Source of the DNA: CBDBBY01 sp965203795
GTDB taxonomy: Bacteria; Pseudomonadota; Alphaproteobacteria; Rhodobacterales; Rhodobacteraceae
Assembly: GCA_965203795.1 (NCBI GenBank)
Contig: OZ241915.1
Span: 3,872,576 to 3,936,575, forward strand
Reading direction: 5' to 3'
Length of the DNA: 64,000 nucleotides
The notes beneath the pieces were generated by a model. That model ran no database searches. It was not told where the DNA came from and worked only from the letters and a program-made list of their open reading frames with translations. Shown here piece after piece: positions 43,806 through 53,466 of the stretch. Every line of letters starts with the position of its first letter. Positions within the stretch are counted from its first letter, which is position 1. The position numbers and the translations under genes are program-made.

Positions 43806-44390
43806 ATGAATCGAACTGATCCGCCGCCCTCCGCCGACAACCTCGCCGCAGCGGCGAGGTCGTCGTCGAAAAAGGGCCCGCCGCCGGTCCATCTGTGGAA
43901 TCCGCCGTTCTGCGGCGATCTCGACATGCGGATCGCCCGCGACGGGAACTGGTTCTACCTCGGCACGCCGATCGGCAGGAAGTCGCTGGTCAAGCTGTTC
44001 GCTTCGATCATCCGCAAGGACGGGGATGACTACTTCCTGGTCACGCCCGTGGAGAAGGCGGGCATCCGGGTCGACGACGCGCCGTTCGTGGCGGTCGATT
44101 TCGAGGTGTCGGGATCCGGGCCCGGCCAGGAAGTGACGTTCACGACGAATGTGGACGACCGGACCGCCGCCGGGCCCGACCGTCCGGTCAGGGTTCTGCG
44201 CGATCCGGAAACCGGCGAGGTTTCGCCGTACGTGCTGGTGCGTGCGAACCTTGAAGCGCTGATCGACAGGAAGAGCTTCTACCGGCTCGCGGACATATGC
44301 GTCCACGAGCCCCATGACGGGGAGAACTGGTTCGGGCTCTGGTCGAAAGGAGCCTTCTTCCCGTTCATTCCCTCGGCGGAGCTGGAGTAG
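43806..44390 (+). CDS. DUF1285 family protein
   Basis: ATG at 43806; 194 residues. Family landmarks: HLWNPPFCGDLDMRIARDGN, WFYLGTPIGRKSLVKLFASI, DDYFLVTPVEKAGIRVDDAP and RKSFYRLADICVHEPHDGEN with the WFGLWSKGAFFPF ending. Function unknown across proteobacteria. It is divergent from moxR, where it commonly sits, and convergent with polA (stop-to-stop distance 7 bases). Confidence 0.92.
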   Translation: MNRTDPPPSADNLAAAARSSSKKGPPPVHLWNPPFCGDLDMRIARDGNWFYLGTPIGRKSLVKLFASIIRKDGDDYFLVTPVEKAGIRVDDAPFVAVDFEVSGSGPGQEVTFTTNVDDRTAAGPDRPVRVLRDPETGEVSPYVLVRANLEALIDRKSFYRLADICVHEPHDGENWFGLWSKGAFFPFIPSAELE

Positions 44391-44397
44391 CCCGGGT

Positions 44398-47223
44398 TCA
44401 GTGGGCTTCGGCCCAGTTCGATCCTGTGCCCGCATCGACGACGAGCGCGGGTTCGATTCGCGCTGCGGGCCGGTCCGCGCCGACCATGACCGCGCGGACG
44501 GCGGATATCGTGTCTTCCACCGCATCCTCGCGGACTTCGAACAGAAGCTCGTCATGGACCTGCAGCAGCATCTTCGCGGGGAGCCCTTCGATGGCGCCCG
44601 GAATCCGGATCATCGCGCGCCGGATCAGATCGGCCGCGCTGCCTTGGATCGGCGCGTTGATCGCGGCCCGCCTGGCGAACGCGCCTTGGGGGCCTTTCGC
44701 GCCGATTTCCGGCGTATGGATCTTCCGGCCGAAAATCGTCGATACGAAGCCGTTCGCCTTCGCGTCCTCCACGGTGCGGTCCATGTAGGCCCGGATGCCC
44801 GGAAAGCGTTCGAAATAGGTTTTGATGAACTCCTGCGCGTCGGCTCTCGGCATCCGCAGGTTCCGGGCAAGCCCGAAACTCGAAATCCCGTAAATCACGC
44901 CGAAGTTGATGGCCTTCGCCCGGCGGCGGACCGCCGGGTCCATGCCTTCGACCGGCACGCCGAACATCTGGGATGCGGTCAGCGCATGGATGTCGATCCC
45001 CTGCTCGAACGCCGCCCGCAAGGACTCGATGTTCGCGACATGCGCGAGGATCCGCAGCTCGATCTGGCTGTAGTCGAGCGACAGCAGGACGTGCCCTTCC
45101 TCGGCGATGAACGCCTCGCGGATCCGGCGGCCCTCCTCGGACCGCACAGGGATGTTCTGGAGGTTCGGATCGGTCGAAGCGAGGCGGCCGGTGTTCGCGC
45201 CCGCGATGTGGTACGACGTGTGGACCCGCCCCGACGCCGCGTTGATGTGCTGCTGGAGCGCGTCGGTGTAGGTCGATTTGAGCTTGGACCTGTGGCGCCA
45301 GTCCAGTACCTTGGCAGGGAGCGCATGGCCTTCGGCCGCCAGATCCTCCAGCACGTCCGCGCTTGTGCTGAAGCTCCCGTTCCTGAGCTTCTTGCCGCCG
45401 GGCAGCCCCAGCTTGCCGAACAGCACCTCGCCGAGCTGCTTCGGGCTGGCGATGTTGAACGATTCCCCGGCATCCTCGCGGATCTCGTCGGCGAGGGCGT
45501 TGATCCGGTCCCCGAATTTGCGGGACATCAGAGCGAGATGCCGCCTGTCGACTTTGATGCCGTTGCGCTCCATTTCCGTGAGCACCGGGACAAGCGGGCG
45601 CTCCAAGGTTTCGTAGACGGTCGTCACGCGCTCCCTGCGGAGTTCCGGCTTGAGCTTCCGCCACAGCCTGAGAGTGATGTCGGCATCCTCGCCGGCGTAT
45701 TTGGTCGCGTCTCCGATGCTCGTCCTGTCGAAAGTGATGGCGCTCTTCCCTGCGCCGAGCAGGGATTTGATCGGGATCGGCTCGTGCTTGAGATAAAGCT
45801 TCGAAAGCACGTCCATCGAGAACCTGTGCAGCCCTCCGTGCAGCGCGTACGAAATCAGCATCGTGTCGTCCACCGACGCCATCCGGATGCCGCAGCGCGC
45901 GAGGATCTTCATGTCGTACTTTATGTTGTGGCCGATCTTCAGCACGGCTTCGTCTTCAAGCACGGGCTTGAGCAAGCCGAGAACCGTCGCGCGCGCTAGC
46001 TGGGTCGGCGCGGCCTCGCCGCTTTCGAGCAGATCCGGATTGGAAATGTGGGCGACCGGGATGTAGCAGGCTTTGCCGGGATCGACCGAAAGGCTCACGC
46101 CGACCAGCTCCGCCGCCATCTCGTCCAGGCTTGTCGTCTCGGTATCGATGGCGACGATTCCGCGTTCGCGGATCTCCTGGAGCCAGCGCTCGAGTGCGCT
46201 TTCGGTCAGGACGCACTCGTAGCTGTCCGCGTTGAACGGCAGCTCGGCCGACTCAGGCGCGGCTCGCGGCTCCGCGCCGGCAGCGGGCTTGGCCGCTTCG
46301 GGAATCTCCGGCGGCTCCGCGCCCAGATGGTCGGCGACCCGCCGGGTCAGCGTGCGGAATTCCTGTTCGACCAGGAATTTCAGCAGATTGTCGGGGTCCG
46401 GCTTGGCGATTTCCAGGTCGGCGAACGCAATCCCGACCGGCGCGTTTCTTTCAAGCTCGACGAGCCTTCTGGAAACCCGGATCTGGTCGGCGAAATCGAT
46501 CAGGGTCTGCCGGCGCTTCGGCTGCTTGATTTCGGACGCCCGCTCGAGAAGCGCCTCGAGATCGCCGTACTCGTTGATCAGCAGCGCCGCCGTCTTCACG
46601 CCGATTCCCGGCGCGCCGGGAACATTGTCCACGGAGTCGCCCGCCAGCGCTTGGACATCCACGACCTTGTCCGGTCCGACGCCGAATTTCTCCCTGACCT
46701 CGGCGGGGCCGATCCGCTTGTTGTCGCGGCCGTCCATCATCCGGATGCCGTCGCCGACAAGCTGCATCAGGTCCTTGTCCGACGAGAGGATCGTGACCTC
46801 GCCTCCCGCTGCTTTGGCCTTGGTCGCAAGCGTAGCGATGATGTCGTCCGCCTCGAAACCGTCCATCTCGAGGCAGGCGATATTGAACGCCGCGGTCGCA
46901 TCCCTCGTCGCTTGGAACTGCGGGACGAGGTCGGGCGGCGGCGGCGGCCGGTTGGTCTTGTATTCGGAATAGATGTCCGACCGGAATGTCTTCGAGGCCG
47001 TGTCGAACACGACGGCCGCATGGGTCGGCGCATGCTCGCCGCCCGAATCCGTGACGATTTTGAGCAGCATGTTGCAGAAGAAGTGCACGGCGCCCACGGG
47101 CGTTCCGTCGGACCGGTATCTGTATTTGGGCGCGAGGCTGCGCTCGGCCTGGAAGAACGCCCTGAAAATGAAGCCGGATCCGTCGACCAGCTGGAGATGG
47201 TGCCCTTGGCCGAACTCCGTCAC
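44398..47223 (-). CDS. polA: DNA polymerase I
   Basis: 941 residues. Three domains are complete. The N-terminal 5'-3' exonuclease shows LVDGSGFIFRAFFQ, LEMDGFEADDIIATLATKAK and NVPGAPGIGVKTAALLINEY. The 3'-5' exonuclease keeps its acidic motif (GIVAIDTETTSLDEMAAELV). The polymerase has motif A LSLDYSQIELRILAHV, motif B RRRAKAINFGVIYGISSFGL and motif C LQVHDELLFEV. It fills gaps in repair and removes RNA primers. Gln-free Ala/Glu-rich linker near residues 300-330. Intact. Confidence 0.98.
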   Translation of the reverse strand: MTEFGQGHHLQLVDGSGFIFRAFFQAERSLAPKYRYRSDGTPVGAVHFFCNMLLKIVTDSGGEHAPTHAAVVFDTASKTFRSDIYSEYKTNRPPPPPDLVPQFQATRDATAAFNIACLEMDGFEADDIIATLATKAKAAGGEVTILSSDKDLMQLVGDGIRMMDGRDNKRIGPAEVREKFGVGPDKVVDVQALAGDSVDNVPGAPGIGVKTAALLINEYGDLEALLERASEIKQPKRRQTLIDFADQIRVSRRLVELERNAPVGIAFADLEIAKPDPDNLLKFLVEQEFRTLTRRVADHLGAEPPEIPEAAKPAAGAEPRAAPESAELPFNADSYECVLTESALERWLQEIRERGIVAIDTETTSLDEMAAELVGVSLSVDPGKACYIPVAHISNPDLLESGEAAPTQLARATVLGLLKPVLEDEAVLKIGHNIKYDMKILARCGIRMASVDDTMLISYALHGGLHRFSMDVLSKLYLKHEPIPIKSLLGAGKSAITFDRTSIGDATKYAGEDADITLRLWRKLKPELRRERVTTVYETLERPLVPVLTEMERNGIKVDRRHLALMSRKFGDRINALADEIREDAGESFNIASPKQLGEVLFGKLGLPGGKKLRNGSFSTSADVLEDLAAEGHALPAKVLDWRHRSKLKSTYTDALQQHINAASGRVHTSYHIAGANTGRLASTDPNLQNIPVRSEEGRRIREAFIAEEGHVLLSLDYSQIELRILAHVANIESLRAAFEQGIDIHALTASQMFGVPVEGMDPAVRRRAKAINFGVIYGISSFGLARNLRMPRADAQEFIKTYFERFPGIRAYMDRTVEDAKANGFVSTIFGRKIHTPEIGAKGPQGAFARRAAINAPIQGSAADLIRRAMIRIPGAIEGLPAKMLLQVHDELLFEVREDAVEDTISAVRAVMVGADRPAARIEPALVVDAGTGSNWAEAH

Positions 47224-47266
47224 CGTCGCGCTTCCGCCAAATCAGGCCTGTTCGGCCTTGGGCGGC

Positions 47267-47449
47267 CTAGCGGCCGCCCTCGGCGTCGTCTTCCTCCGCA
47301 AGAACGAACCGCTTGTCGCAATAGCCGCACTCCACCCAGCCCGTCTCGCGGGGGATCTGGTACCAGACTTTCGGGTGGCCGAGCGCACCGCCGTCGCAGG
47401 CCACGCGCGTCGTTCGGACGTACTCGGTTTCCGGCGCCTCGTCTTGCAT
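47267..47449 (-). CDS. Zinc-finger domain protein (NDUFS6-like)
   Basis: 60 residues. The pattern ACDGGALGHPKVWYQIPRET followed by WVECGYCDKRFVLAEED gives C...GHP...CxxC, the zinc site of the alphaproteobacterial/mitochondrial NDUFS6-like family. Such small proteins accompany complex I or stand alone. It starts 226 bases upstream of polA in the same direction. Overlaps no other gene. Confidence 0.9.
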   Translation of the reverse strand: MQDEAPETEYVRTTRVACDGGALGHPKVWYQIPRETGWVECGYCDKRFVLAEEDDAEGGR

Positions 47450-47656
47450 GCGTGCGGCCTACCTTTCCGGGATTGCCCCGATGCGGCAAACCATGCCTAA
47501 CGACCCGCGACGGAATCCGCAATCAAGCACGGTAGAGCTTGTCGAAAATTGGGAATCGCGCGGGTTCCGCGCCTCTTCGGCGGAGCAGATTCGCCGTTGA
47601 CGCGCCTTGTACGGAATAGAGATCATTGGCCTAGCCTGGTTCGCCTATACCGACTG

Positions 47657-48240
47657 TCAGGAAACCAAAGGTTGCCGATCCTGGATCAAGTTCTCCACAG
47701 GCGCCGCCCGTTCGCCGGGCAACGAGATACCATAACGGAACTCGCCGATTTCCGCCCGGACGCTTCCGATCTCGGCACGCATGTCGCTGCGAACGCTGTC
47801 ACTCTGCCGAAAGACGGCTTTCGCAGTCCAGGCGATGACAGGCACAAAGTTTTGGCATGAATTGACCTTGAAGCTCCGGGACCAGACGGGCCGCAAGGCT
47901 TCCTCCCAGAGCGCTACGGTGAAGGGCCCGTCGCAATTGCGGCGGGTTCTTTGCATCAGAATTTCGGACCAGTCGCCGATCTCGGCTTGCGCCAAATGCT
48001 TTCAGGCGATGCCTATAGCCCTTGCAGGGAAGGCTTCCAGCGTAGGCGGCACGGACGCCTCCAGACGGGTGCCGAACAAGGCTTCAAGATTTGCAGGCTG
48101 CGTCATCCGGATTGGCCGCGTGTCTGCCGCTGACTCCGCGGTATCGCCAAGCTCCTGCGCGACACTTTGTTGCCAAGTTGAGAATCGGCGCGCGTCAGCG
48201 GTCAACGCGGTGATGATGTCTCGGCTTCGCCACCCACCCT
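47657..48240 (-). pseudogene. Unrecognised open frame with one internal TGA and a coiled-coil end
   Basis: Minus-strand sense reads QGGWRSRDIITALTADARRF, STWQQSVAQELGDTAESAAD, then TGA at 48002, then KHLAQAEIGDWSEILMQRTR and RSDMRAEIGSVRAEIGEFRY. No start codon lies in front of the first coding-like residues (only TTG at 48205). The TGA would be one transition from Arg CGA. The last part resembles the coiled coil of the gene at 48364-49122. I do not recognise the family; it may be a truncated relic. Confidence 0.4.
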
Positions 48241-48363
48241 GCAGCTGCGCACATCAAAGTCCTGCCAACAGGCAACGGATCGCCACGCCAGCGCGGAAGC
48301 ACCGAGCGCCGGGTTGAAATCCCGGGCACTTGCGCATGCGCAACAGGCAAGTGGTTGCGAAAG

Positions 48364-49122
48364 CTACGGGGCGGCGGGCAATCTATCGCGGATCAATGCC
48401 TCCAAGCGAGCTATCCGCTCTCTCAGCGTCGTGATTGCTCCACTTAGCGCGCCGACTTCTTCCCGCGTGTTTTCGATATCTTCGCGCACGTCGTTGCGAA
48501 ACGCTTCGATTTCCGCCCGGACGCTCCCGATCTCTGTCCCGAATTCGGCCCGGACGCTCCCGATCTCGGCCCGGACGCCCGCGATCTCGGCCCGGACATT
48601 TGCGAATTCCGCTGTCATATCCCCGCGAAGGCTTCGGACCTCTTCCCGGACGCTCCCGATCTCAGCCCCCATCTCGGCCCGGACATTTGCGAATTCCGCT
48701 GTCATATCCCCGCGAAGGCTTCGGACCTCTTCCCGGACGCTCCCGATCTCAGCCCCCATCTCGGCCTGAACGCTGCCGATTTCCGCCCGGATGGAGGCGA
48801 ATTCCGTTTGCATGCGTTCATCAAAGGTTTGCATGCGTGCATCAAGGGTTTGCATGCGTTCGTTAAAGTTGGCGTCCTGCCAATAGAACAGCCCAAGGAT
48901 CAAGGCCGCCAAAGCGACAACGGCGCTGATCAACGTCCAGTCGACACGCCCGCCGGAAGCAGTTGGCTGACGTTCCGCTTCCTGCGGCTGGGAAGGCGCG
49001 GAGGTCGCCCGCTTTCGAAAAGCGGCTTCGACTGCAGAACGGATTTCATCGCGGATTGCTGCGGCAGTCTTGCTGTCCAATCCGCTTGCTTGCAGTCGAT
49101 CCATTGACGGAGATTCAGCCAT
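48364..49122 (-). CDS. Membrane-anchored coiled-coil protein
   Basis: 252 residues. A short soluble start (MAESPSMDRLQASGLDSKTA, then AAIRDEIRSAVEAAFRKR) is followed by one membrane segment at about residues 62-81 (WTLISAVVALAALILGLFYW) and a long heptad-rich coil built on the word RAEIGSVRAEM. DNA encoding 29 residues of the coil is tandemly duplicated (see repeat). The C terminus continues as coiled coil (TTLRERIARLEALIRDRLPA). Similar DUF1640-like coiled-coil proteins exist; function unknown. Confidence 0.75.
   Translation of the reverse strand: MAESPSMDRLQASGLDSKTAAAIRDEIRSAVEAAFRKRATSAPSQPQEAERQPTASGGRVDWTLISAVVALAALILGLFYWQDANFNERMQTLDARMQTFDERMQTEFASIRAEIGSVQAEMGAEIGSVREEVRSLRGDMTAEFANVRAEMGAEIGSVREEVRSLRGDMTAEFANVRAEIAGVRAEIGSVRAEFGTEIGSVRAEIEAFRNDVREDIENTREEVGALSGAITTLRERIARLEALIRDRLPAAP
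48584..48757. repeat. Exact tandem duplication of 87 bp inside the coiled-coil gene
   Basis: Two identical-looking copies, 48584-48670 and 48671-48757, each 29 codons, encode the coil segment with GAEIGSVREEVRSLRGDMTA. Being in frame, it lengthens the coil by about 29 residues. The lack of differences between the copies suggests recent origin and a site prone to length change. Confidence 0.9.
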
Positions 49123-49537
49123 GATTGTTCAATAGTTGCTGGATCGAACAAATTCAAGGAAGGCAACGATCCCGATTCCAAGGCTGCGCGGATCGCTCCG
49201 TGCCGCCCGTTGGCGGCATCCGAAGCGGAAGCCGCAAAGGCCGCGCTGACAGCCTGTGCGTCCGATGGAACCTAATCCAGCGGAATCCATCTGACCTGCC
49301 GGGCGCGTCAAAGCCGCGCTTCCGTTTTTCTGCTCCGAGCCTCCGGGCCGGAGGCTGTCCGGAGCAATTTCCGCAGGCGCGCATTGCCGAAGATTCTGCG
49401 AAGCCGCGCTCTGCAATGTCAGCCTCGCGGTCGGCCGCCAGAGTCGACACGAACGGCACGCGGGCCAAGCGAACCTCCGCAACGCCTGGGCGGATGTAGC
49501 CCGCTGCGGCCGATATCGGACGGTCAAGCTTCGAAGC
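49123..49537. other. Intergenic stretch without a recognised gene
   Basis: About 415 bases of GC-rich sequence between the coiled-coil gene and the DUF2147 gene. Frames exist on both strands but none with family sense. No terminator with a U-run was seen. Confidence 0.35.
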
Positions 49538-49987
49538 TCAGTCCGAATCTCCGGCGTCTGATCCGGGAACCCGCACCCAAATCTGCGACTTGCAGATGAA
49601 CAGCACGCAGCCCCTGACTCTGAGCGTTCCATCATCGCGCAGCACGAGCCGCGAAGAGTAGGTCTTGCCGTCCTCGGGATTGTAGATGCGGCCGCCTGTC
49701 CACCTGCCGCGCCCTGCCTCCGCAAACCCGCTCAGCAGTTCGATCCCGAGAACCGGGCGATTCCGCAGCCTTTCGTCCGCGTTCTTCGTATCAAGGACAT
49801 CCGTGCCGTCGGAGTTCACCGGATCCTTCAGCCAGACGAGCCGACCGCACAATCCTGAATCGCACGACTCCATCAGCACGCGCGACTTGCCGCCTTCCGT
49901 CTCCCACAGCCCTTGCGGGTCGGCGGTGGCGGGAACGGCGGACGCAACAATGATCGCCAAGGCCGCCGCAACGAAAACCGCGTTCAT
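49538..49987 (-). CDS. DUF2147 family exported protein
   Basis: 149 residues from ATG at 49987 (aaagggatgcgaac upstream). A signal peptide is evident, MNAVFVAAALAIIVASAVPA followed by TADPQG. The mature part matches DUF2147: GLWETEGGKSRVLMESCDSG, LCGRLVWLKDPVNSDG, RLRNRPVLGIELLSGF and GGRIYNPEDGKTYSSRLVLR, ending CVLFICKSQIWVRV. Members are small periplasmic beta-rich proteins of unknown function. Confidence 0.9.
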   Translation of the reverse strand: MNAVFVAAALAIIVASAVPATADPQGLWETEGGKSRVLMESCDSGLCGRLVWLKDPVNSDGTDVLDTKNADERLRNRPVLGIELLSGFAEAGRGRWTGGRIYNPEDGKTYSSRLVLRDDGTLRVRGCVLFICKSQIWVRVPGSDAGDSD

Positions 49988-50095
49988 GTTCGCATCCCTT
50001 TCCGGCGCTCGTTCATCACTCAACCTTTGAGGCGCGGAATTCCGCGGCGGCGAATCGGAACTCGCATTCCATCGCGCCGCCTGCCGCCGACCAGC

Positions 50096-50473
50096 CTAAC
50101 GCGGGAGTATCCTGCCAAGATTCCGCCCTCCAACCACATGCACATGCAAGTGGGGGACTTCCTGCACGGCGTCCGGGCCGGAGTTCGAAATCAGGCGGTA
50201 GCCGTTGCCTCCAGAGCCCTCAGACACGCCTTTGCTCCGGCAGACTTCCCCGAGCGCGCGCGCAAAGTCCGCGATTTCTTCAGTTCCCGCTTCCGACGCG
50301 AAATGGTCGTAGCAGACGTACGGGCCCTTCGGGATGACAAGCACGTGAACCGGGGCTTGCGGGCTAATGTCGTTGAAAGCCAATGAGTGCTCGGTCTCCA
50401 GCACTTTGCTGCACGGGATCTCGCCTCTCAGAATCTTGGCGAAGATGTTTTGCGTGTCGTATTCGTAGGCCAT
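50096..50473 (-). CDS. HIT-family (HINT-like) nucleotide-binding protein
   Basis: 125 residues. Family motifs: NIFAKILRGEIPCSKVLETE, PQAPVHVLVIPKG and the histidine triad VPHLHVHVVGG. HINT-type members hydrolyse adenosine phosphoramidates. The start MAYEYDTQNIFAKIL is typical of the family. Confidence 0.95.
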   Translation of the reverse strand: MAYEYDTQNIFAKILRGEIPCSKVLETEHSLAFNDISPQAPVHVLVIPKGPYVCYDHFASEAGTEEIADFARALGEVCRSKGVSEGSGGNGYRLISNSGPDAVQEVPHLHVHVVGGRNLGRILPR

Positions 50474-50629
50474 TTCAGCAACCGTTTCTCAATTCGTCGG
50501 GGACGCGGCCCCGCCTGCGCGCGCAAGGCCGATGCTATCCGAGATGCCGTTCCGTTCGCAATCTCGGCGCCTTGCCAGCTCGTTCACGGCCCGTGCTGAC
50601 GCACGGGTCGGAAGCGCCGCGGCATTCCG

Positions 50630-51628
50630 CTACGCGATGCCGTCGGCCCGGAACGATTCAATCATGCTGCGGCGGGGCCGGGCGCCGACATGGCCGATGA
50701 CCTCGGCCGCCGCAACGCAGCCCATGCGGCCGCAGGTCGGGAGATCCCTTCCGTCCGCAAGCCCGAACAGGAAGCCGGCGGCGAAAAGGTCGCCTGCGCC
50801 TGTCGCATCGACGACCTGCACGTTCGGAGTTCGGATCGGCCATCGCTGCCCGCTCTTGGCCACAATGGCGCCTTCGCACGACAGCGTGCAGGCTACGATC
50901 CCGTCGCCTCGCGTTGCTTCGTCCAACGCTTCGTCCAGGTTTTCCGTCTCGTACATTGCCAACAATTCCGCTCGGTTGCAGAGCAGAAGGTCCACGCCGG
51001 ATCCGATAAGTCCGCGGAAGGCGTCCCGGTGCCGTTCCACGCAGAACGGATCCGAAAGCGTCAGCGAAACCTGGCCTCCCGCGTTCCGCGCGCACGATAT
51101 CGCCTTGCGGAACGCCTCCTGGCTGTTCGGGCCGTCGAACCGGTAGCCTTCCAAATAAATCCATTCAGACGACGAAAGCAGCTCTTCATCCATGTCCGCA
51201 GGCGAGAGCTGTTCCGCCGCGCCCAGATACGTGTTCATGGACCGCTCGCCGTCTGGCGTGACGATCACCATGCAGCGTCCGGTTTCGCATTCCGCGCCAG
51301 CCTCAAGCATCGGCGTCCGGAAGTCCGAATTCAGGGTCCGGAAGTCCTCCGCGAACACCGATCCGAGGTAGTCGTCCTTGACCTTCCCGATGAAGGATGT
51401 CGGGATTCCGCACTCGGCGAGTCCGGCAATCGTGTTCGCGACCGACCCGCCCGAGACCTCGCTATAGGAATCCATGAGCGAGTAGAGCTCCTTCGCCCGT
51501 TCCAGGTCGATGAGCTGCATGATGCCCTTGTTGATGCCGTGGCGCGCGAGGAAGCTGTCGTCGGCATCGCAAAGGATGTCGACCATGGCGTTCCCGATCC
51601 CGACGACCGCATACGGCTTACGGGTCAT
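50630..51628 (-). CDS. PfkB-family carbohydrate/adenosine kinase
   Basis: 332 residues. N-terminal VVGIGNAMVDILCDADDSFL and SGGSVANTIAGLAECG bind substrate. The C-terminal VVDATGAGDLFAAGFLFGLA has the catalytic Asp and anion hole. Alphaproteobacterial homologues of this length are usually annotated as adenosine kinases; specificity is not proven by sequence. The gene lies between HIT and nth genes, the HIT product also handling adenosine nucleotides. Confidence 0.9.
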   Translation of the reverse strand: MTRKPYAVVGIGNAMVDILCDADDSFLARHGINKGIMQLIDLERAKELYSLMDSYSEVSGGSVANTIAGLAECGIPTSFIGKVKDDYLGSVFAEDFRTLNSDFRTPMLEAGAECETGRCMVIVTPDGERSMNTYLGAAEQLSPADMDEELLSSSEWIYLEGYRFDGPNSQEAFRKAISCARNAGGQVSLTLSDPFCVERHRDAFRGLIGSGVDLLLCNRAELLAMYETENLDEALDEATRGDGIVACTLSCEGAIVAKSGQRWPIRTPNVQVVDATGAGDLFAAGFLFGLADGRDLPTCGRMGCVAAAEVIGHVGARPRRSMIESFRADGIA

Positions 51629-51718
51629 TGCAGGTTTCCGTTCCCGGCAGCCACGGTCGCAAAGGGCAGGGCTTCTGCCCGCTCCAAGGCCGCGGCATCC
51701 GCAGCGTCCGGCCGAGGC

Positions 51719-52426
51719 TCACGCGTCCGAGCTCGCGGTCTTGTCTTCGAACGCACAGAGATCCTCAATCAGGCAGGATCCGCACTCCGGCTTGCGCGCT
51801 TTGCAAACGTAGCGCCCGTGCAAAATCAGCCAGTGGTGCGCGTGGAGCTGGAATTCCGCCGGAACGTTGTCCTCGATGGACCTCTCCACTGCATCCACGT
51901 TCCTGCCGGGAGCCAAGCCGGTCCGGTTCCCGACTCGGAATATGTGGGTGTCCACCGCTTGGGCGGGATGCCCGAACCACGTGTTCAGAACGACGTTCGC
52001 GGTCTTGCGCCCGACGCCCGGCAGCGATTCGAGCGCCTTCCGGGAGGAGGGGACGTCGCCGTTGAAATCCTCCAGAAGCGCCTTGCTGAGCTTGATTACG
52101 TTCTTGGCCTTGTTCCGGTACAGCCCGATGGACCTGATGTGCTCGATCAGGCCTTCCTCCCCCAGCGCGGCCATCTTCTCAGGAGTGTCCGCGATTGCGA
52201 ACAGCCGTTTGGTCGCCTTGTTCACGCCGACATCCGTGGCCTGCGCGGAAAGCGCGACGGCGACCAGCAGCGTGAAGGCGTTGACGTGCTCAAGCTCGCC
52301 CTTCGGCTCGCGGCTTGCTTCGCGGAACCGGGAAAACGCCTCGCGGATCCTGTGGTATTCGTCTCTGTCGCTCGGCCGAGCTTCTCGAACAGGCTTGCGC
52401 ACGACTTCGAACCCCGGCTGCATCAT
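51719..52426 (-). CDS. nth: Endonuclease III
   Basis: 235 residues. The helix-hairpin-helix with catalytic Lys is LPGVGRKTANVVLNTWFG, the catalytic Asp is in AVDTHIFRVGNRTG, and the 4Fe-4S cluster Cys pattern C-x6-C-x2-C-x5-C is present in CKARKPECGSCLIEDLC. It removes oxidised pyrimidines and nicks abasic sites. ATG at 52426 is taken; a shorter start is possible. Divergent from the Ada-like gene, another DNA-repair function. Confidence 0.97.
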   Translation of the reverse strand: MMQPGFEVVRKPVREARPSDRDEYHRIREAFSRFREASREPKGELEHVNAFTLLVAVALSAQATDVGVNKATKRLFAIADTPEKMAALGEEGLIEHIRSIGLYRNKAKNVIKLSKALLEDFNGDVPSSRKALESLPGVGRKTANVVLNTWFGHPAQAVDTHIFRVGNRTGLAPGRNVDAVERSIEDNVPAEFQLHAHHWLILHGRYVCKARKPECGSCLIEDLCAFEDKTASSDA

Positions 52427-52501
52427 ACTGCATCATTGCGCATGAATCGGGTCGAAGGCATCCACCGCGAAGCTTAGTCTCGGCGGAAAAGGAGCACGCG
52501 G

Positions 52502-53344
52502 ATGAATGCAGAACCCGAGAACGGATACCACTACAACGTTATCGCGCGGGCCATCAAGATTCTGGATGAGGCCGACCGGGGTGTTCTTTCGCTCGCGGAG
52601 CTTTCCGCACGGATGGGCATGAGCCCGTCGCATTTCCAGCGGGTGTTTTCGCAGTGGGCGGGCGTCTCGCCTCAGCGCTACCAGCAGTACTTGACCCTGC
52701 AGCATGCCAGAACGCTCCTCAGGAGCAGCTTCTCGGTGCCCCGCGTCGCCGAGTCTGTCGGTCTGTCCGGGTCGGGCCGGCTGCACGACCTGTTCCTCCG
52801 CTGGGAGGCGATGTCCCCCGGCGAGTACGCGAAACGCGGAGACGGCTTGCGCATCCGGTGGGGCTGGTTCGACAGTCCCTTCGGCGAGATGCTCGCGCTC
52901 GGAACCGCTCGCGGGGTCTGCGGCATGGCGTTCGCCGCCGAGTGCGGGCGCGATGCCGCGTTTTCGGACATGTCTATGCGCTGGCCTGCGGCTTCGTTCG
53001 CGGAGGACCCGGCGCCGATTGCCGACTGGGTCCGCGCGGCGCTTCGCGGACACGGGGAAACCCGGCTTCACCTGTTCGGGCCGCCGTTTCAGGTGAAGGT
53101 CTGGGAGGCCTTGCTGAGCATACCCTCCGGCACCGTGACCACCTACTCCGAGATCGCCCGCGCGATCGGAAAGCCGACAGCCGTTCGCGCCGCCGGAACG
53201 GCGGTCGGCCGGAATCCCGTCAGCTGGCTAATTCCTTGCCACCGGGTTCTTAGGAGATCCGGCGAGCTTGGCGGCTACCACTGGGGATTGCCTGTGAAGC
53301 GGGCCCTTCTTGCAAGGGAAAGCGCCCAGCGAGAGGCATCATGA
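52502..53344 (+). CDS. Ada-like bifunctional AraC-type regulator / O6-methylguanine-DNA methyltransferase
   Basis: 280 residues. The N-terminal half is an AraC HTH (LSARMGMSPSHFQRVFSQWA, HARTLLRSSFSVPRVAESVG and MSPGEYAKRG). The C-terminal half is an Ogt domain with GTVTTYSEIARAIGKPTAVR and the acceptor Cys in SWLIPCHRVLRRSGELGGYH. The Ada N-terminal zinc phosphotriester domain is absent. It repairs alkylated guanine and may regulate its own gene. aaggagcacgcg precedes the ATG. A decayed copy of its 3' end lies near 58 kb. Confidence 0.94.
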   Translation: MNAEPENGYHYNVIARAIKILDEADRGVLSLAELSARMGMSPSHFQRVFSQWAGVSPQRYQQYLTLQHARTLLRSSFSVPRVAESVGLSGSGRLHDLFLRWEAMSPGEYAKRGDGLRIRWGWFDSPFGEMLALGTARGVCGMAFAAECGRDAAFSDMSMRWPAASFAEDPAPIADWVRAALRGHGETRLHLFGPPFQVKVWEALLSIPSGTVTTYSEIARAIGKPTAVRAAGTAVGRNPVSWLIPCHRVLRRSGELGGYHWGLPVKRALLARESAQREAS

Positions 53345-53466
53345 ATTGCGAGTCCGGCTGAGGAGGATCCTTGAGCCCACCTTGAGCAACGTTGCACCGC
53401 ACTCGCGGCACCAACCGTTACACGCCAAATATCCGCAGCATTCCGGCACAAGCCGAACGCATCCGT

